In this document: in pieces, positions 29,921-37,413 of the stretch
Position numbering within the stretch: the stretch's first letter is position 1
Layout of the letters: every line of letters begins with the position of its first letter
Assembly (NCBI GenBank): GCA_900544115.1
Contig: UQTW01000025.1
Location: forward strand, 1 to 37,413
Reading direction: 5' to 3'
Origin: an uncultured Collinsella sp.
GTDB lineage: Bacteria; Actinomycetota; Coriobacteriia; Coriobacteriales; Coriobacteriaceae
Length of the DNA stretch: 37,413 bases
Notes under the pieces: model-generated
Seen by the model: only the letters and a program-made list of their open reading frames with translations
Told to the model about the DNA's origin: nothing
Databases searched by the model: none
Position numbers and translations under genes: made by a program

Positions 29921-31798
29921 ATGCATTTCTTTAGAAGTAAGGCTGTCCGTGTCGCTTTTTTCTTCTTTTATTTCTGTTTGGCCGTAACTCCTTGCTTTGG
30001 TTTGAGTGAAGCGGGCCTGTCTCCATCACAGATTGAAGATTCAACACGGGCCGATGATTTAAGTGCAACTTCGCCGGTTTCAGAGGACTACTCCGTCGAC
30101 GGCCTCTCGGCCAAGGCGTCCGATGGCGGGTCTCCTCTCCTGGGCGACCGCTGCTCGCTCGGCCTGACCGCGTCCGGCAACTCGGGCTCGGTCCGCTATA
30201 AGTTCGTCTGGGAGCAGGGCGGCTGGTCCAGGTGGGGCACCATCCGCCAGCTCGGGCCCGAGGCCTCCTGCGATTGGGTGCCGGAGGTCGCCGGCGACGT
30301 CAACATCTTGGTCGACGCCGTCGATTCGGCCGGCAACGTGAGGACCTGGAGGTTCCCCGTCAGGGTGGAGAGAAATCTATCTAACTTCACTTCAATAGAT
30401 TTGAAATCTGATTCATCCAATTTGTGCGTAGGGGATACGCTTTCAATTACACCTCGGATTACCATCCGAAAGAATAATCAGATTTCATACAAATATGTTT
30501 GGATGCGGAACAACTGGGCTGAATGGGGTGTGATTGACTCCGGCAGAGGTAAATCCTCAATTGACTGGAGAGTCGATAAATCTGGCGCTGTCACCGTTTT
30601 TGTTGATGTTATTGATGAGGCCAACGATCAGACGATGACCTCGAAGACTGAATGCTCGATTGGCTCCGAGAAGTGGAATTACGAGTCCTTGAGTTCTTCT
30701 GCAACGCTTGTCAGGCCTAATGAAAGCACTGAGATCGATGCCAGATGCTCGGGTGATACTAATTACTTACAGTATAAGTTCGTCTGGAATAAGAATAATT
30801 GGGCTGACTGGGGCGTTGCTCAACAGGGCACAAGTTCACACTTGCAATGGGATCCAAAAGACGCCGGAGACTATGAATTGATCTGTGACGTTTCGGGGTC
30901 AGATGGAGTTGTCCAAACAAAAAGAACAATCATTAGCTGTTGGGATTTCTCGAGGATTACTGCAATTTCGACTGATGGCAATAATTCTTGGGGAGTTCGA
31001 GCTGATTTGGGAACGCTTGCAGCTGAAAAATCTGGGCAATTTCAGTTTAAATTTGTTTGGGCCAAGTCCGACTGGAGTAAATGGGGTGTTCTAAAAGAAT
31101 TTTCCAGTGTGAATGACGCTTATTTCAATCCCTCTGCACTTAGATTACAAGATGGTTATTACGATCTTTACTGCGATGTCTTGCTTCCTGATGGCACTCT
31201 CCAGTCGAAGTCGACTCAGATTTACTACAGCCCATTTGGCAGCTCAACGGTTTTGGGGGTTAGTCGTATTGGACTCGTCACTTGGCTTACGTCGCATCAA
31301 TTTGATGGCTATTATTTAGGAACGAGATATTCCGGTGGCTTCTCCTATGATAGTTGCCTTTACCCAAAAGGTGCCCCGAGATGGGATGGCTATACTGGCA
31401 TGAATTGCACTGGCTTCGTGGCTCATGCTTATGCTGCGGTTGGTGGCGATGTCAATCGTATTGCGCAGAATAATAATCACTCTCCTTGGGCTGGGGGGCC
31501 AGGCGGTGGCGGCTATATTAACGCTTGGAGATGGTATGGCTATGCTCGAGATTTGGGATGCAAAATGTATGAGTTCCGTTCTGTCCAAGATATGCTAAAT
31601 AGTGGTTATGCTCAAAAGGGAGATATTGTCTTCTTTAAGACTGACGGATCAATCGACTGTCATATTGGGTTCTTTTGGGGAGATAATCCGCATGACAATA
31701 AAATGTGGCATCAAATTCTGCCTGGGAATTTAATCGGACCCTGCTTTAACAATGCGAACAAAGGAGAGGTTCGGCAATCGGTTGTTCTGATTAAATAG
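29921..31798 (+). CDS. Secreted NlpC/P60-type wall hydrolase with four W-rich repeats
   Basis: The protein has 625 residues. I start it at the ATG at 29921 (MHFFRSKAVRV), with GGGGAGG upstream; a longer frame to 29858 lacks a ribosome site. Signal peptide 1-28. Four repeats each carry (Y/F)K(F/Y)VWxxxxWxxWG: VRYKFVWEQGGWSRWG (91-106), SYKYVWMRNNWAEWG (189-203), QYKFVWNKNNWADWG (284-298), FKFVWAKSDWSKWG (376-389). The C-terminal domain (about 445-625) has Cys496 (MNCTGFVAHAY) and His581 (DCHIGFFWG), the Cys-His arrangement of NlpC/P60 endopeptidases, so it probably cuts peptide stems of peptidoglycan. The repeats are likely wall- or glycan-binding. Residues of about 58-150 are encoded by GC-rich DNA (68% in a 60-bp sample) and the rest by AT-richer DNA (43% in another). 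Confidence 0.85.
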   Translation: MHFFRSKAVRVAFFFFYFCLAVTPCFGLSEAGLSPSQIEDSTRADDLSATSPVSEDYSVDGLSAKASDGGSPLLGDRCSLGLTASGNSGSVRYKFVWEQGGWSRWGTIRQLGPEASCDWVPEVAGDVNILVDAVDSAGNVRTWRFPVRVERNLSNFTSIDLKSDSSNLCVGDTLSITPRITIRKNNQISYKYVWMRNNWAEWGVIDSGRGKSSIDWRVDKSGAVTVFVDVIDEANDQTMTSKTECSIGSEKWNYESLSSSATLVRPNESTEIDARCSGDTNYLQYKFVWNKNNWADWGVAQQGTSSHLQWDPKDAGDYELICDVSGSDGVVQTKRTIISCWDFSRITAISTDGNNSWGVRADLGTLAAEKSGQFQFKFVWAKSDWSKWGVLKEFSSVNDAYFNPSALRLQDGYYDLYCDVLLPDGTLQSKSTQIYYSPFGSSTVLGVSRIGLVTWLTSHQFDGYYLGTRYSGGFSYDSCLYPKGAPRWDGYTGMNCTGFVAHAYAAVGGDVNRIAQNNNHSPWAGGPGGGGYINAWRWYGYARDLGCKMYEFRSVQDMLNSGYAQKGDIVFFKTDGSIDCHIGFFWGDNPHDNKMWHQILPGNLIGPCFNNANKGEVRQSVVLIK

Positions 31799-31813
31799 TG
31801 CTTTAATTTCTGA

Positions 31814-33364
31814 ATGGTATTTGAAGCAACTAATTGTGAAACGGTGATTCTGATAAGTAGCGCAAGCAGAAGACTTACTGGCATAATAATTACATATGGT
31901 TATATACTGGCTCAGGCTTTAGTCGGCTTTGTATATGTTCCGATGTTGTTGCAAAACATTGGACAAGACGAATATGGACTCTATCAATTGATAGGTTCTA
32001 TCATGTCTTATATAGTTTCCATTAATGGGATTTTGTCTGCCGGTGTTGGGCGTTTTTATTGCAAGTATATGGCAGAGGGCAAAAATGACTTAATGGAGAA
32101 TACTCTCGCAATAGCTAGGCGTCTGTACTGGGTCCTATCTGTGTTCGTGATGCTAATAAGTTGCGTTCTCGCCGTGGTTGTTCGGTTTGTATATTCAGCC
32201 AGTTTTACAAACTCACAGCTTGATGAGTGTTCCGCAATGCTTGTTGTATTAGGGATCAACACAATTGTTATCATGAACAACACTATTAGCGTTGCGGCGA
32301 TAACTGCTAATGAAAGGTTCGTTTTTTTGAAGGGCTCGCAATTGGCCGCCCTAATAGCTCAGCCTTTCATTGTGTATGGACTTACGACAATTTTTAAGAA
32401 TGCATTAGCCGTATGTTTAGTTGTGCTTGTTACAAATGTGTTGTGCGCGGTGAGCCAGCGTTTGTTTGCTAAATATAATCTGCATATTAGTTTCAGATAT
32501 CATGGCTGGGACATGAAACTGGCTAAAGGATTGCTATTTTTTAGCGGCGCGATTGTATTGGTGACGATTGCTGACCAGATTTTCTGGAAAACCGATCAAT
32601 TAATTGTCGGCTATTATTTTGGTGCTGCCGCCGTTGCGGTATATTCTGTTGGATCTCAAATCTACACGATTTATATGACAATCGGTACGGCAGCCTCTTC
32701 AGTTTTTCTTCCTCGAGTTTCAGAACTGTATTGCCAGAATAAGGATATGTCTGAAATTTCGGATCTCTTCATTAAAGTCGGTCGCATTTCCTTTATCGTC
32801 TGCGGATTTGTTCTTAGTCTATTTATTGTTCTGGGGAAAGATTTCATCATTATTTGGGCTGGTAAGGACTATATAGACGCTTTCTATATCGCCGTGATCG
32901 TAATGGTTCCATTTACCATTGACTTAATTCAGAACCTGGGACTTACCATAATGCAGGTTGCGAATGTTTACCTGTATAGGGGGTATATGTATCTTGCGAT
33001 TGCGCTTGTCAACGTGGTCGTGACGATTATATTGCTCAAGCTTATGGGCATAGTGGGCGCAGCAGTTTCAACAGCCATCGCTATGGTTATAGGTAACGGT
33101 TTCTGTATGAATTGGTATTATTCTAAAAAACTTGGGTTGAACATAAAGAAATTTTGGCTTGAAATTGCCAAACTTTCCGTCTTGGTTATTGTCGGTACGG
33201 GGGCTTTGCTGTTGCTCTATAACCTAATTAAAAGCCTTTTATCTGGCCTTGTGGTGGTTTTGGTGTCAGCAATAATTTATTTCTTTATCTATTTCTTCTT
33301 GGTTTTGATGTTTGGGCTAAACGAATCCGAAAAGACGAGCATATCTGCATTTATCAAGCGATAA
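31814..33364 (+). CDS. Wzx-type polysaccharide flippase (MATE/MOP superfamily)
   Basis: The protein has 516 residues and about 12-14 hydrophobic spans throughout. It begins GIIITYGYILAQALVGFVYV followed by PMLLQNIGQDEYGLYQLIGS, the usual start of O-antigen/teichoic-acid exporters, and has FFSGAIVLVTIADQIFWKTD followed by QLIVGYYFGAAAVAVYSVGS, characteristic of the family. It moves lipid-linked glycan repeat units across the membrane. The ATG at 31814 has no good ribosome site; a GTG at about 31842 is an alternative, so the start is uncertain. It follows the NlpC/P60 gene after 15 bp and may share its transcript. A polymerase (Wzy) is not visible in the window. Confidence 0.87.
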   Translation: MVFEATNCETVILISSASRRLTGIIITYGYILAQALVGFVYVPMLLQNIGQDEYGLYQLIGSIMSYIVSINGILSAGVGRFYCKYMAEGKNDLMENTLAIARRLYWVLSVFVMLISCVLAVVVRFVYSASFTNSQLDECSAMLVVLGINTIVIMNNTISVAAITANERFVFLKGSQLAALIAQPFIVYGLTTIFKNALAVCLVVLVTNVLCAVSQRLFAKYNLHISFRYHGWDMKLAKGLLFFSGAIVLVTIADQIFWKTDQLIVGYYFGAAAVAVYSVGSQIYTIYMTIGTAASSVFLPRVSELYCQNKDMSEISDLFIKVGRISFIVCGFVLSLFIVLGKDFIIIWAGKDYIDAFYIAVIVMVPFTIDLIQNLGLTIMQVANVYLYRGYMYLAIALVNVVVTIILLKLMGIVGAAVSTAIAMVIGNGFCMNWYYSKKLGLNIKKFWLEIAKLSVLVIVGTGALLLLYNLIKSLLSGLVVVLVSAIIYFFIYFFLVLMFGLNESEKTSISAFIKR

Positions 33365-33416
33365 TCTGCGACGCTTATTAAGCAGAATAGCCTAATGTAC
33401 TTTCATTACTTTTATG

Positions 33417-33468
33417 ACCAACCGGCTTGCCTGACATTTGATTATCGAAGGCTAAGTCGGTTGGTTTT
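33417..33468 (+). terminator. Terminator-like hairpin after the flippase gene
   Basis: An 8-bp stem ACCAACCG / CGGTTGGT has a 33-nt loop and is followed by TTT. It lies between the convergent flippase and GT2 genes and could also serve the minus-strand GT2 gene. Confidence 0.45.
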
Positions 33469-33510
33469 ACTACTCGGTGCCAGGAAAAATGAGCGATGAC
33501 AACAGGGCGA

Positions 33511-34527
33511 TTAGCTCAAGATTTTCAGTATCAATAGTTTTAGCTGTTCACAACAGCGTATTACTACTCGAGATAACAAATAGTGCTTATTCTTTGCCGC
33601 AAGGAACAGTAAATAGCTGTCAGGTCTGTAGGTGCTGCAAGGGACATCAGCTTTAATTGAGGGATTAAATAAGGCCTCTGAAATTGAAACAAAGTTACGT
33701 TTTTTGGTCTCATTATTGTCACTGAGCTCGTTGATCGATAGGAGATAAAGATACTGTTCCGTTCTTGTTTTCCATGCCAGCCTTTCTGTTTCTTCTCCCC
33801 AACGAGCAGCGATTTTCACTAGGCTTGAGGTGACGAAGGTTAAATCTGAAAGCTGTTTTTCCTTATAGCTGTGTGTTGCACTTTGTTCGTTTTGACAATT
33901 GTAATAATACAGTGCATCACTTATTTGTAAAACCGATCCGGCTGAATCGACTATGGGTATCATTTGCAGAAAATCTTCTGCAAAATCGATTCTCTTTGTA
34001 TCGGTATTGCTTAAATCGTCAATCAGACAGTTTCTTTTGATTGCCTTTCCCCAAATTGAATTGAGTTTCCCTCGTGCCAAACATTTTCTGACTTCGGCGA
34101 GATCGTCACCTTCATAGATGCCAGACGGAAGGGCGGGATTGATAAACGGATCGTTTGAATAGTCTGGGTTTCTTGTATAGCTGAAACAGATTATGTCTGG
34201 ATTGCACTTATCGATTTCGCGAGCAAGAATAGATAGGGTATCGAAGCGTAAAGAATCATCCGCATCAACAAAGACCAGGTAATCTCCGGTGCTTATCTCC
34301 GCGCCTTTTCGCCTGGCCTCATATACGCCCATATTATTTTGTTTAACGTAATGAGTATTGTTGTGAGATTCACAAAACACTTTGCAGACACTTTCAGTAG
34401 CGTCTGCTGATCCATCATTGATGAGAATAATTTCATAGCCGTCATATGTTTGTTGGTAGATGGATGATAGCGTTTCCGGCAAACTGGATGCCGCATTATA
34501 TGCAGGGATAATAATTGAAAACAGCAT
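33511..34527 (-). CDS. Glycosyltransferase family 2
   Basis: The protein has 338 residues. GT-A motifs are LFSIIIPAYNAASSLPETLS, IILINDGSADAT, NNMGVYEARRKGAEI and FVDADDSL, then KRIDFAEDFLQMIP in the acceptor half. It is AT-rich compared with the GT genes at 17-24 kb, in line with separate acquisition. The ATG at 34527 has GAAAGGGAC close upstream. It is the second gene after the GT4 gene (33 bp gap) in a minus-strand pair and presumably works on the same glycan as the flippase next to it. Confidence 0.86.
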   Translation of the reverse strand: MLFSIIIPAYNAASSLPETLSSIYQQTYDGYEIILINDGSADATESVCKVFCESHNNTHYVKQNNMGVYEARRKGAEISTGDYLVFVDADDSLRFDTLSILAREIDKCNPDIICFSYTRNPDYSNDPFINPALPSGIYEGDDLAEVRKCLARGKLNSIWGKAIKRNCLIDDLSNTDTKRIDFAEDFLQMIPIVDSAGSVLQISDALYYYNCQNEQSATHSYKEKQLSDLTFVTSSLVKIAARWGEETERLAWKTRTEQYLYLLSINELSDNNETKKRNFVSISEALFNPSIKADVPCSTYRPDSYLLFLAAKNKHYLLSRVVIRCCEQLKLLILKILS

Positions 34528-34560
34528 TTAGTCCCTTTCCGTATTGGAAGAACAAGATGG

Positions 34561-35658
34561 TTAGTTAGAAAGCCCGTTTACAATGTCCCTGTATAAAATA
34601 AATTGACGCTTGGCAATGGCCTTCCATTGAAAGTGTTCAATTGCATACTTTCTAGCTGCATTTGCAAGTTTACAACGATATTCATCGTCATTGAACAGGG
34701 TGAGAATTGCGTTAGAAATGGCTTCGAGATCAGATTCTACACCGATTCCAATTCCTTTATTGTTCGCTGTTTCTTTCCATGTGGTTCCCTCGGTAACAAT
34801 AATTGGGAGGCCATATGCTAGTGCTTCCAAAACAGACGTCGGGAAACCTTCAGTGCGTGAAAGTTGGATATAAAACTGCGATTGGAGAAAAGCGTCCGCT
34901 TTAGATTGACCATTAACTGGACCATTTAATAAAACAATATCGGATACTTGATTGTCGGCAATAAGTAGTTCCAGTTTGGCCATAGACCCATCTTCGTCTG
35001 GACCGTAGATGTAGATTTTAGCTCCGAGCCCTCTTAGCTCATCAGCAATTAGCGGCAAACTTTTGATCAGTAGATCAAGACCTTTGACCTCTATATCTAG
35101 GCGGCCAATAAAAAGCGCGATGCGGCTGTCTAAGTTTGAGGCTTTGGCTTTTGGGATGCTAACACCATTTGGAATAATGCTTGCTTTCCTATGTTTAAAG
35201 CCGTTTGAACTCATCGCCTCTTTTTCCGATAGGAAATGGATACAATCAGCATTGCGAATAAAGGCGTTATAGAAGAAAACATTAAGCAATTGTTTAGCTA
35301 AATGATGCTGTTCTTGCGCCACATATGTTAGAGACCCATGTGGTGTGATGATGTATGGGATCGCACGTCTTCTGAGCCAATGGCTTAGTTTAATGTGATC
35401 CGGCCTATATATCTCATGAAATATTACGAGTGACGGATTGCAAAACGGTTCAGGAAGTTTTTCTATGCATGACTGATGGAAGACGGGATATTTCGCATCT
35501 TTAGGTCTGTAGTTTGTAAGATTTAATAGAGCTATATTCATGTCCTTTATTTCTGACTGCTCATTTAGGTATTGAGGCACCACTGTAGACACGCCAGAAG
35601 CGAAATCACTTGTAATATATGCCACATGAAGGACTATTAAACTATCGGTAGTTTTCAT
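34561..35658 (-). CDS. Glycosyltransferase family 4 (GT-B)
   Basis: The protein has 365 residues. N-terminal donor-fold features are VLHVAYITSDFASGVSTVVP and YIITPHGSL. The C-terminal nucleotide-binding half has ALFIGRLDIEVKGLDLLIKS, GPDEDGS and the EX7E-type motif RTEGFPTSVLEALAYGLPII. This retaining enzyme transfers a hexose or similar sugar from a nucleotide donor. GCGGGAG lies 9 nt before the ATG at 35658. It is divergent from the GT2 gene at 35695 with only 36 bp between start codons, so its promoter must lie largely within that gene or overlap it. Confidence 0.88.
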   Translation of the reverse strand: MKTTDSLIVLHVAYITSDFASGVSTVVPQYLNEQSEIKDMNIALLNLTNYRPKDAKYPVFHQSCIEKLPEPFCNPSLVIFHEIYRPDHIKLSHWLRRRAIPYIITPHGSLTYVAQEQHHLAKQLLNVFFYNAFIRNADCIHFLSEKEAMSSNGFKHRKASIIPNGVSIPKAKASNLDSRIALFIGRLDIEVKGLDLLIKSLPLIADELRGLGAKIYIYGPDEDGSMAKLELLIADNQVSDIVLLNGPVNGQSKADAFLQSQFYIQLSRTEGFPTSVLEALAYGLPIIVTEGTTWKETANNKGIGIGVESDLEAISNAILTLFNDDEYRCKLANAARKYAIEHFQWKAIAKRQFILYRDIVNGLSN

Positions 35659-35694
35659 TAGCGTTTGCTCCCGCAGCGGTGTTGGAGGTTTTAG

Positions 35695-36639
35695 TTGACA
35701 GATTCACAGTTGGTTTCAGTGCTCATGCCTTGTTATAGGGAGAGCGCCAAAGATTTTACTGAGGCACTAGCGTCTATTTTAAAGCAGACCTATCATCGAA
35801 TCGAGGTAGTTGTTGTTTTTGATAATCCAGATGACAACACACTTTACGATATTGCTCAAAACTATAGCTCTCATGACAGCAGGATTTGCCTTGTGAGAAA
35901 TGAACGCAATCTTGGTCTTGCTGCATCTTTGGAAAGGGCGTTCAAGGTCTCACACGGTCAGTATATCTGCCGAATGGACTCAGATGACATTTCTGAGGCG
36001 CAGCGCATTGAACGGCAGTTGTCGTATCTTGAAGAACATGAGCTTGACCTAGTGGGTTCTTATTTGAACGCCATTGACGAAGACGGTAGTCAATTATATC
36101 TCGTTGATTCAATTCCAAGTTCGAGTGAAGGCGTTAGGCGTTCTCTTATGATTAGAAATTGCGTACCTCATCCGAGTTGGTTTGGAAGAAGGTCTGTATT
36201 TGAAATGGGGTATCGGTCTGTTCCGCTAGCAGAAGATTATGACTTACTGTTGCGTGCCGAGCTGGAAGGGTTCACTATTGGAAATGTTCCAGAGCCGCTC
36301 ATTCGATACAGAATGACTGTTAATAGCATTTCGCGTAGCAATTTGTATAAACAGTTCGTTGTTTCTCAGTGTTTATGTTCAGCTTTCAAAGAGGGTCGAT
36401 CACTGGATGCCGATAAGATTGATACAATCGTCGCCGAGCGGTTCGATCGGCGCCGAGCTGAGAACTATCTAAAGGCAAATGCGTTATTTAATAATGGGTT
36501 GAGAAATATTCATTCTGGTAATCGAGCAAAAGGTATTTCCCAATTGCTTCAAATCCCATTTTGCTCTAAATCGTATTTAATGAATGTCATTAATATGGCG
36601 CGTGTGGTTACAATTAAAACATTTGAGAAAACCTCGTAG
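35695..36639 (+). CDS. Glycosyltransferase family 2
   Basis: The protein has 314 residues. Motifs are LVSVLMPCYRESAKDFTEAL, VVVVFDNPDDNT (an unusual form of the ND/DG motif), NERNLGLAASLERAF and CRMDSDDISEAQRI, then LAEDYDLLLRAELEG. This is the EpsE/amylovoran-type GT2 pattern. It starts at TTG 35695, with GGAGG 6 nt upstream. The leader between it and the divergent GT4 gene is 36 bp. The gene is the last intact one before mobile-element remnants at the right end. Confidence 0.86.
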   Translation: MTDSQLVSVLMPCYRESAKDFTEALASILKQTYHRIEVVVVFDNPDDNTLYDIAQNYSSHDSRICLVRNERNLGLAASLERAFKVSHGQYICRMDSDDISEAQRIERQLSYLEEHELDLVGSYLNAIDEDGSQLYLVDSIPSSSEGVRRSLMIRNCVPHPSWFGRRSVFEMGYRSVPLAEDYDLLLRAELEGFTIGNVPEPLIRYRMTVNSISRSNLYKQFVVSQCLCSAFKEGRSLDADKIDTIVAERFDRRRAENYLKANALFNNGLRNIHSGNRAKGISQLLQIPFCSKSYLMNVINMARVVTIKTFEKTS

Positions 36640-36776
36640 TTGTGCACCTACGCTTAGAGAGACATGGCGTAACCATGCCGTTCGACACTCGGAAGATTGC
36701 TAGCTTTGAAATCTAGGGCGAGGTTTGTTGCGGGGTTCTCGATGTCGTGTGCACCATTCGTGGTTGATTTCCGATC
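36640..36776. other. Intergenic region before IS remnants
   Basis: No gene is seen in these 137 bp. A short hairpin CATGG/CCATG lies at about 36663-36678, and TGTGCACC occurs twice (about 36642 and 36749). The second occurrence borders the IS remnant, and the pair might mark insertion edges, but this is weak. Confidence 0.3.
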
Positions 36777-37242
36777 TCAGCCGAACACACTGCGCAGATA
36801 GTCCGTACCCGCGGCTAGCCGAACGCCCCCGCGGCCCCCATGGACCCCGGGGGCGCCGTTTCCCCAGTTGAAGGAACGGTGGATATGTGTTCGATAGGTC
36901 CGGGGGCCATTCTCCGCCCTCAGTCTGGCACCTCTTTCCAGACTCAGCCGGACGGTCGGTCCGCCTATTCCGTTTTGCCTTTGGGCTAGGCCAGCGGGGC
37001 GTCGCGCCTCTCTGCGCGTGCCCTCTCGATGAGGCTCGGCGTCAGGTCGAGTCTTCCGATGGGCACGTCCTCCAGGCTGTAGGCGTCTAGCAGCGCCTCC
37101 GCATCGCCGCCGAGCATCGCCCTGGAGGCGCGCGGGCGTCCAGCTCCAGCATCTTCTGGACCGTGTCCCTTTCGTGTCTGGTGAGCCTGCCGTAGACACT
37201 CGGGGTCGCCTTCTCGGAACCCTTTTTCTTCTTTCCGGACAT
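36777..37242 (-). pseudogene. Degraded IS30-like transposase gene
   Basis: From 37242 (MSGKKKKGSEK, with a helix-turn-helix start YGRLTRHERDTVQKMLELDA) the frame is lost near 37125. It continues in another frame as SRAMLGGDAEALLDAYSLED and stops at 36986. The end, AAGTDYLRSVFG followed by a stop at 36777, is in yet another frame and matches the partial gene at 37375-37413. At about 155 codons it is far shorter than a whole transposase of 350-400 residues. It is an internally deleted and frameshifted remnant. The family is assigned from the N-terminal RLTRHERDTV pattern only. Confidence 0.6.
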
Positions 37243-37293
37243 GCCGTCCTTCGAGTCCCCGGGGCCAACCGGTTCGGCTCTCAGGGTAACTGG

Positions 37294-37333
37294 TTCCCAC
37301 ATTCATCCGTCCATGTACGGATGAATGTGGGAA
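37294..37333. repeat. 17-bp perfect inverted repeat, probable abutting IS ends
   Basis: TTCCCACATTCATCCGT, a 6-nt spacer CCATGT, then ACGGATGAATGTGGGAA. It lies exactly between the two IS remnants, so it is best read as two terminal inverted repeats facing each other. A simple hairpin is the alternative. Confidence 0.8.
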
Positions 37334-37374
37334 GTGTTCTGATTAAGTTGATAATCAAGGGTTGATTTCCGATC

Positions 37375-37413
37375 TCAGCCGAACACATTGAGCAAATAGG
37401 CCGTTCCCGCACC
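37375..37413 (-). CDS. C-terminal end of a transposase (partial, cut by window edge)
   Basis: The last 12 codons and stop read GAGTAYLLNVFG, matching AAGTDYLRSVFG at the end of the neighbouring remnant. The rest lies right of the window, so it cannot be judged intact or broken. Confidence 0.55.
   Translation of the reverse strand, partial: GAGTAYLLNVFG

Larger units (their letters stand above)
36762..37413 (-). mobile_element. Tandem IS remnants, IS30-like
   Basis: A 28-bp stretch (GGTTGATTTCCGATCTCAGC...) covering a transposase stop codon occurs at 36762-36789 and again at 37360-37387, followed in both by similar sequence. Two same-oriented copies of one element thus lie head to tail, the first internally deleted and the second running out of the window. 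Between them lies a palindrome of likely terminal repeats (37294-37333). GC content is much higher than in the AT-rich glycan genes to the left. Confidence 0.65.

Noticed and set aside
1..37413. CRISPR arrays and rRNA or tRNA genes
   Set aside because: I saw no regularly spaced short repeats with unique spacers and no complete tRNA or rRNA sequence anywhere in the window.

Overview
The window is most likely a chromosomal segment of a Coriobacteriia gut actinobacterium, probably Collinsella. The evidence is a GC-rich gene background, a sufCBDSU operon divergent from an Rrf2-type regulator, the GGGtGRT/NifU-like pair, and surface proteins made of repeats of the YKFVWxxxxWxxWG type. The assignment comes from recognising protein families, not from a database search.

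Layout. 1-276: two copies of a structured repeat, each carrying an intrinsic terminator with a GAAA tetraloop. 277-1137 (-): a dinD-like gene interrupted by one in-frame amber codon. 1299-2825 (-): an FAD oxidoreductase of the fumarate reductase/aspartate oxidase superfamily. 3082-4839 (-): a two-gene operon for a NifU-like scaffold and a GGGtGRT-family protein. 5243-6043 (+): a solitary REP-associated (HUH/Y1) transposase. 6109-11354 (-): the SUF iron-sulfur operon, transcribed sufC-sufB-sufD-sufS-sufU, with overlapping or nearly abutting genes. 11579-12010 (+): an Rrf2 regulator with three conserved Cys. A 29-bp palindrome occurs twice between suf and rrf2, and a third time at the 3' end of sufU next to the REP transposase gene.

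12150-15958 (+): a secreted lysozyme/transglycosylase-like protein with a low-complexity stalk and an MPKTG sorting signal, followed by an AAA-ATPase-like protein whose C-terminal nuclease motif looks degraded. 15983-24169: a glycan assembly cluster of one GT2 gene on the minus strand and five GT2 genes on the plus strand, ending in an 828-residue two-domain enzyme. From about 24.2 kb the sequence becomes AT-richer and patchy. It holds an Abi_2/HEPN gene flanked by a repeated 3' fragment of the large GT gene, a DUF4869 gene, a stand-alone structured RNA of about 240 nt with its own terminator, and decayed sequence. Next come two secreted wall hydrolases, an amidase plus glucosaminidase and an NlpC/P60-type enzyme, which share six copies of the W-rich repeat. 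Then follow a Wzx-type flippase, GT2 and GT4 genes on the minus strand, and a GT2 gene on the plus strand. The right end holds degraded IS30-like material with a 17-bp inverted repeat.

Taken together, 1.3-12 kb is housekeeping iron-sulfur metabolism and redox, and 12-36.6 kb is cell-surface glycan synthesis and wall remodelling with defence and mobile-element insertions. The most notable signals are the 29-bp palindromes (operator or REP element), the structured RNA at about 26.5 kb, and the GC-rich repeat modules inside otherwise AT-rich hydrolase genes.
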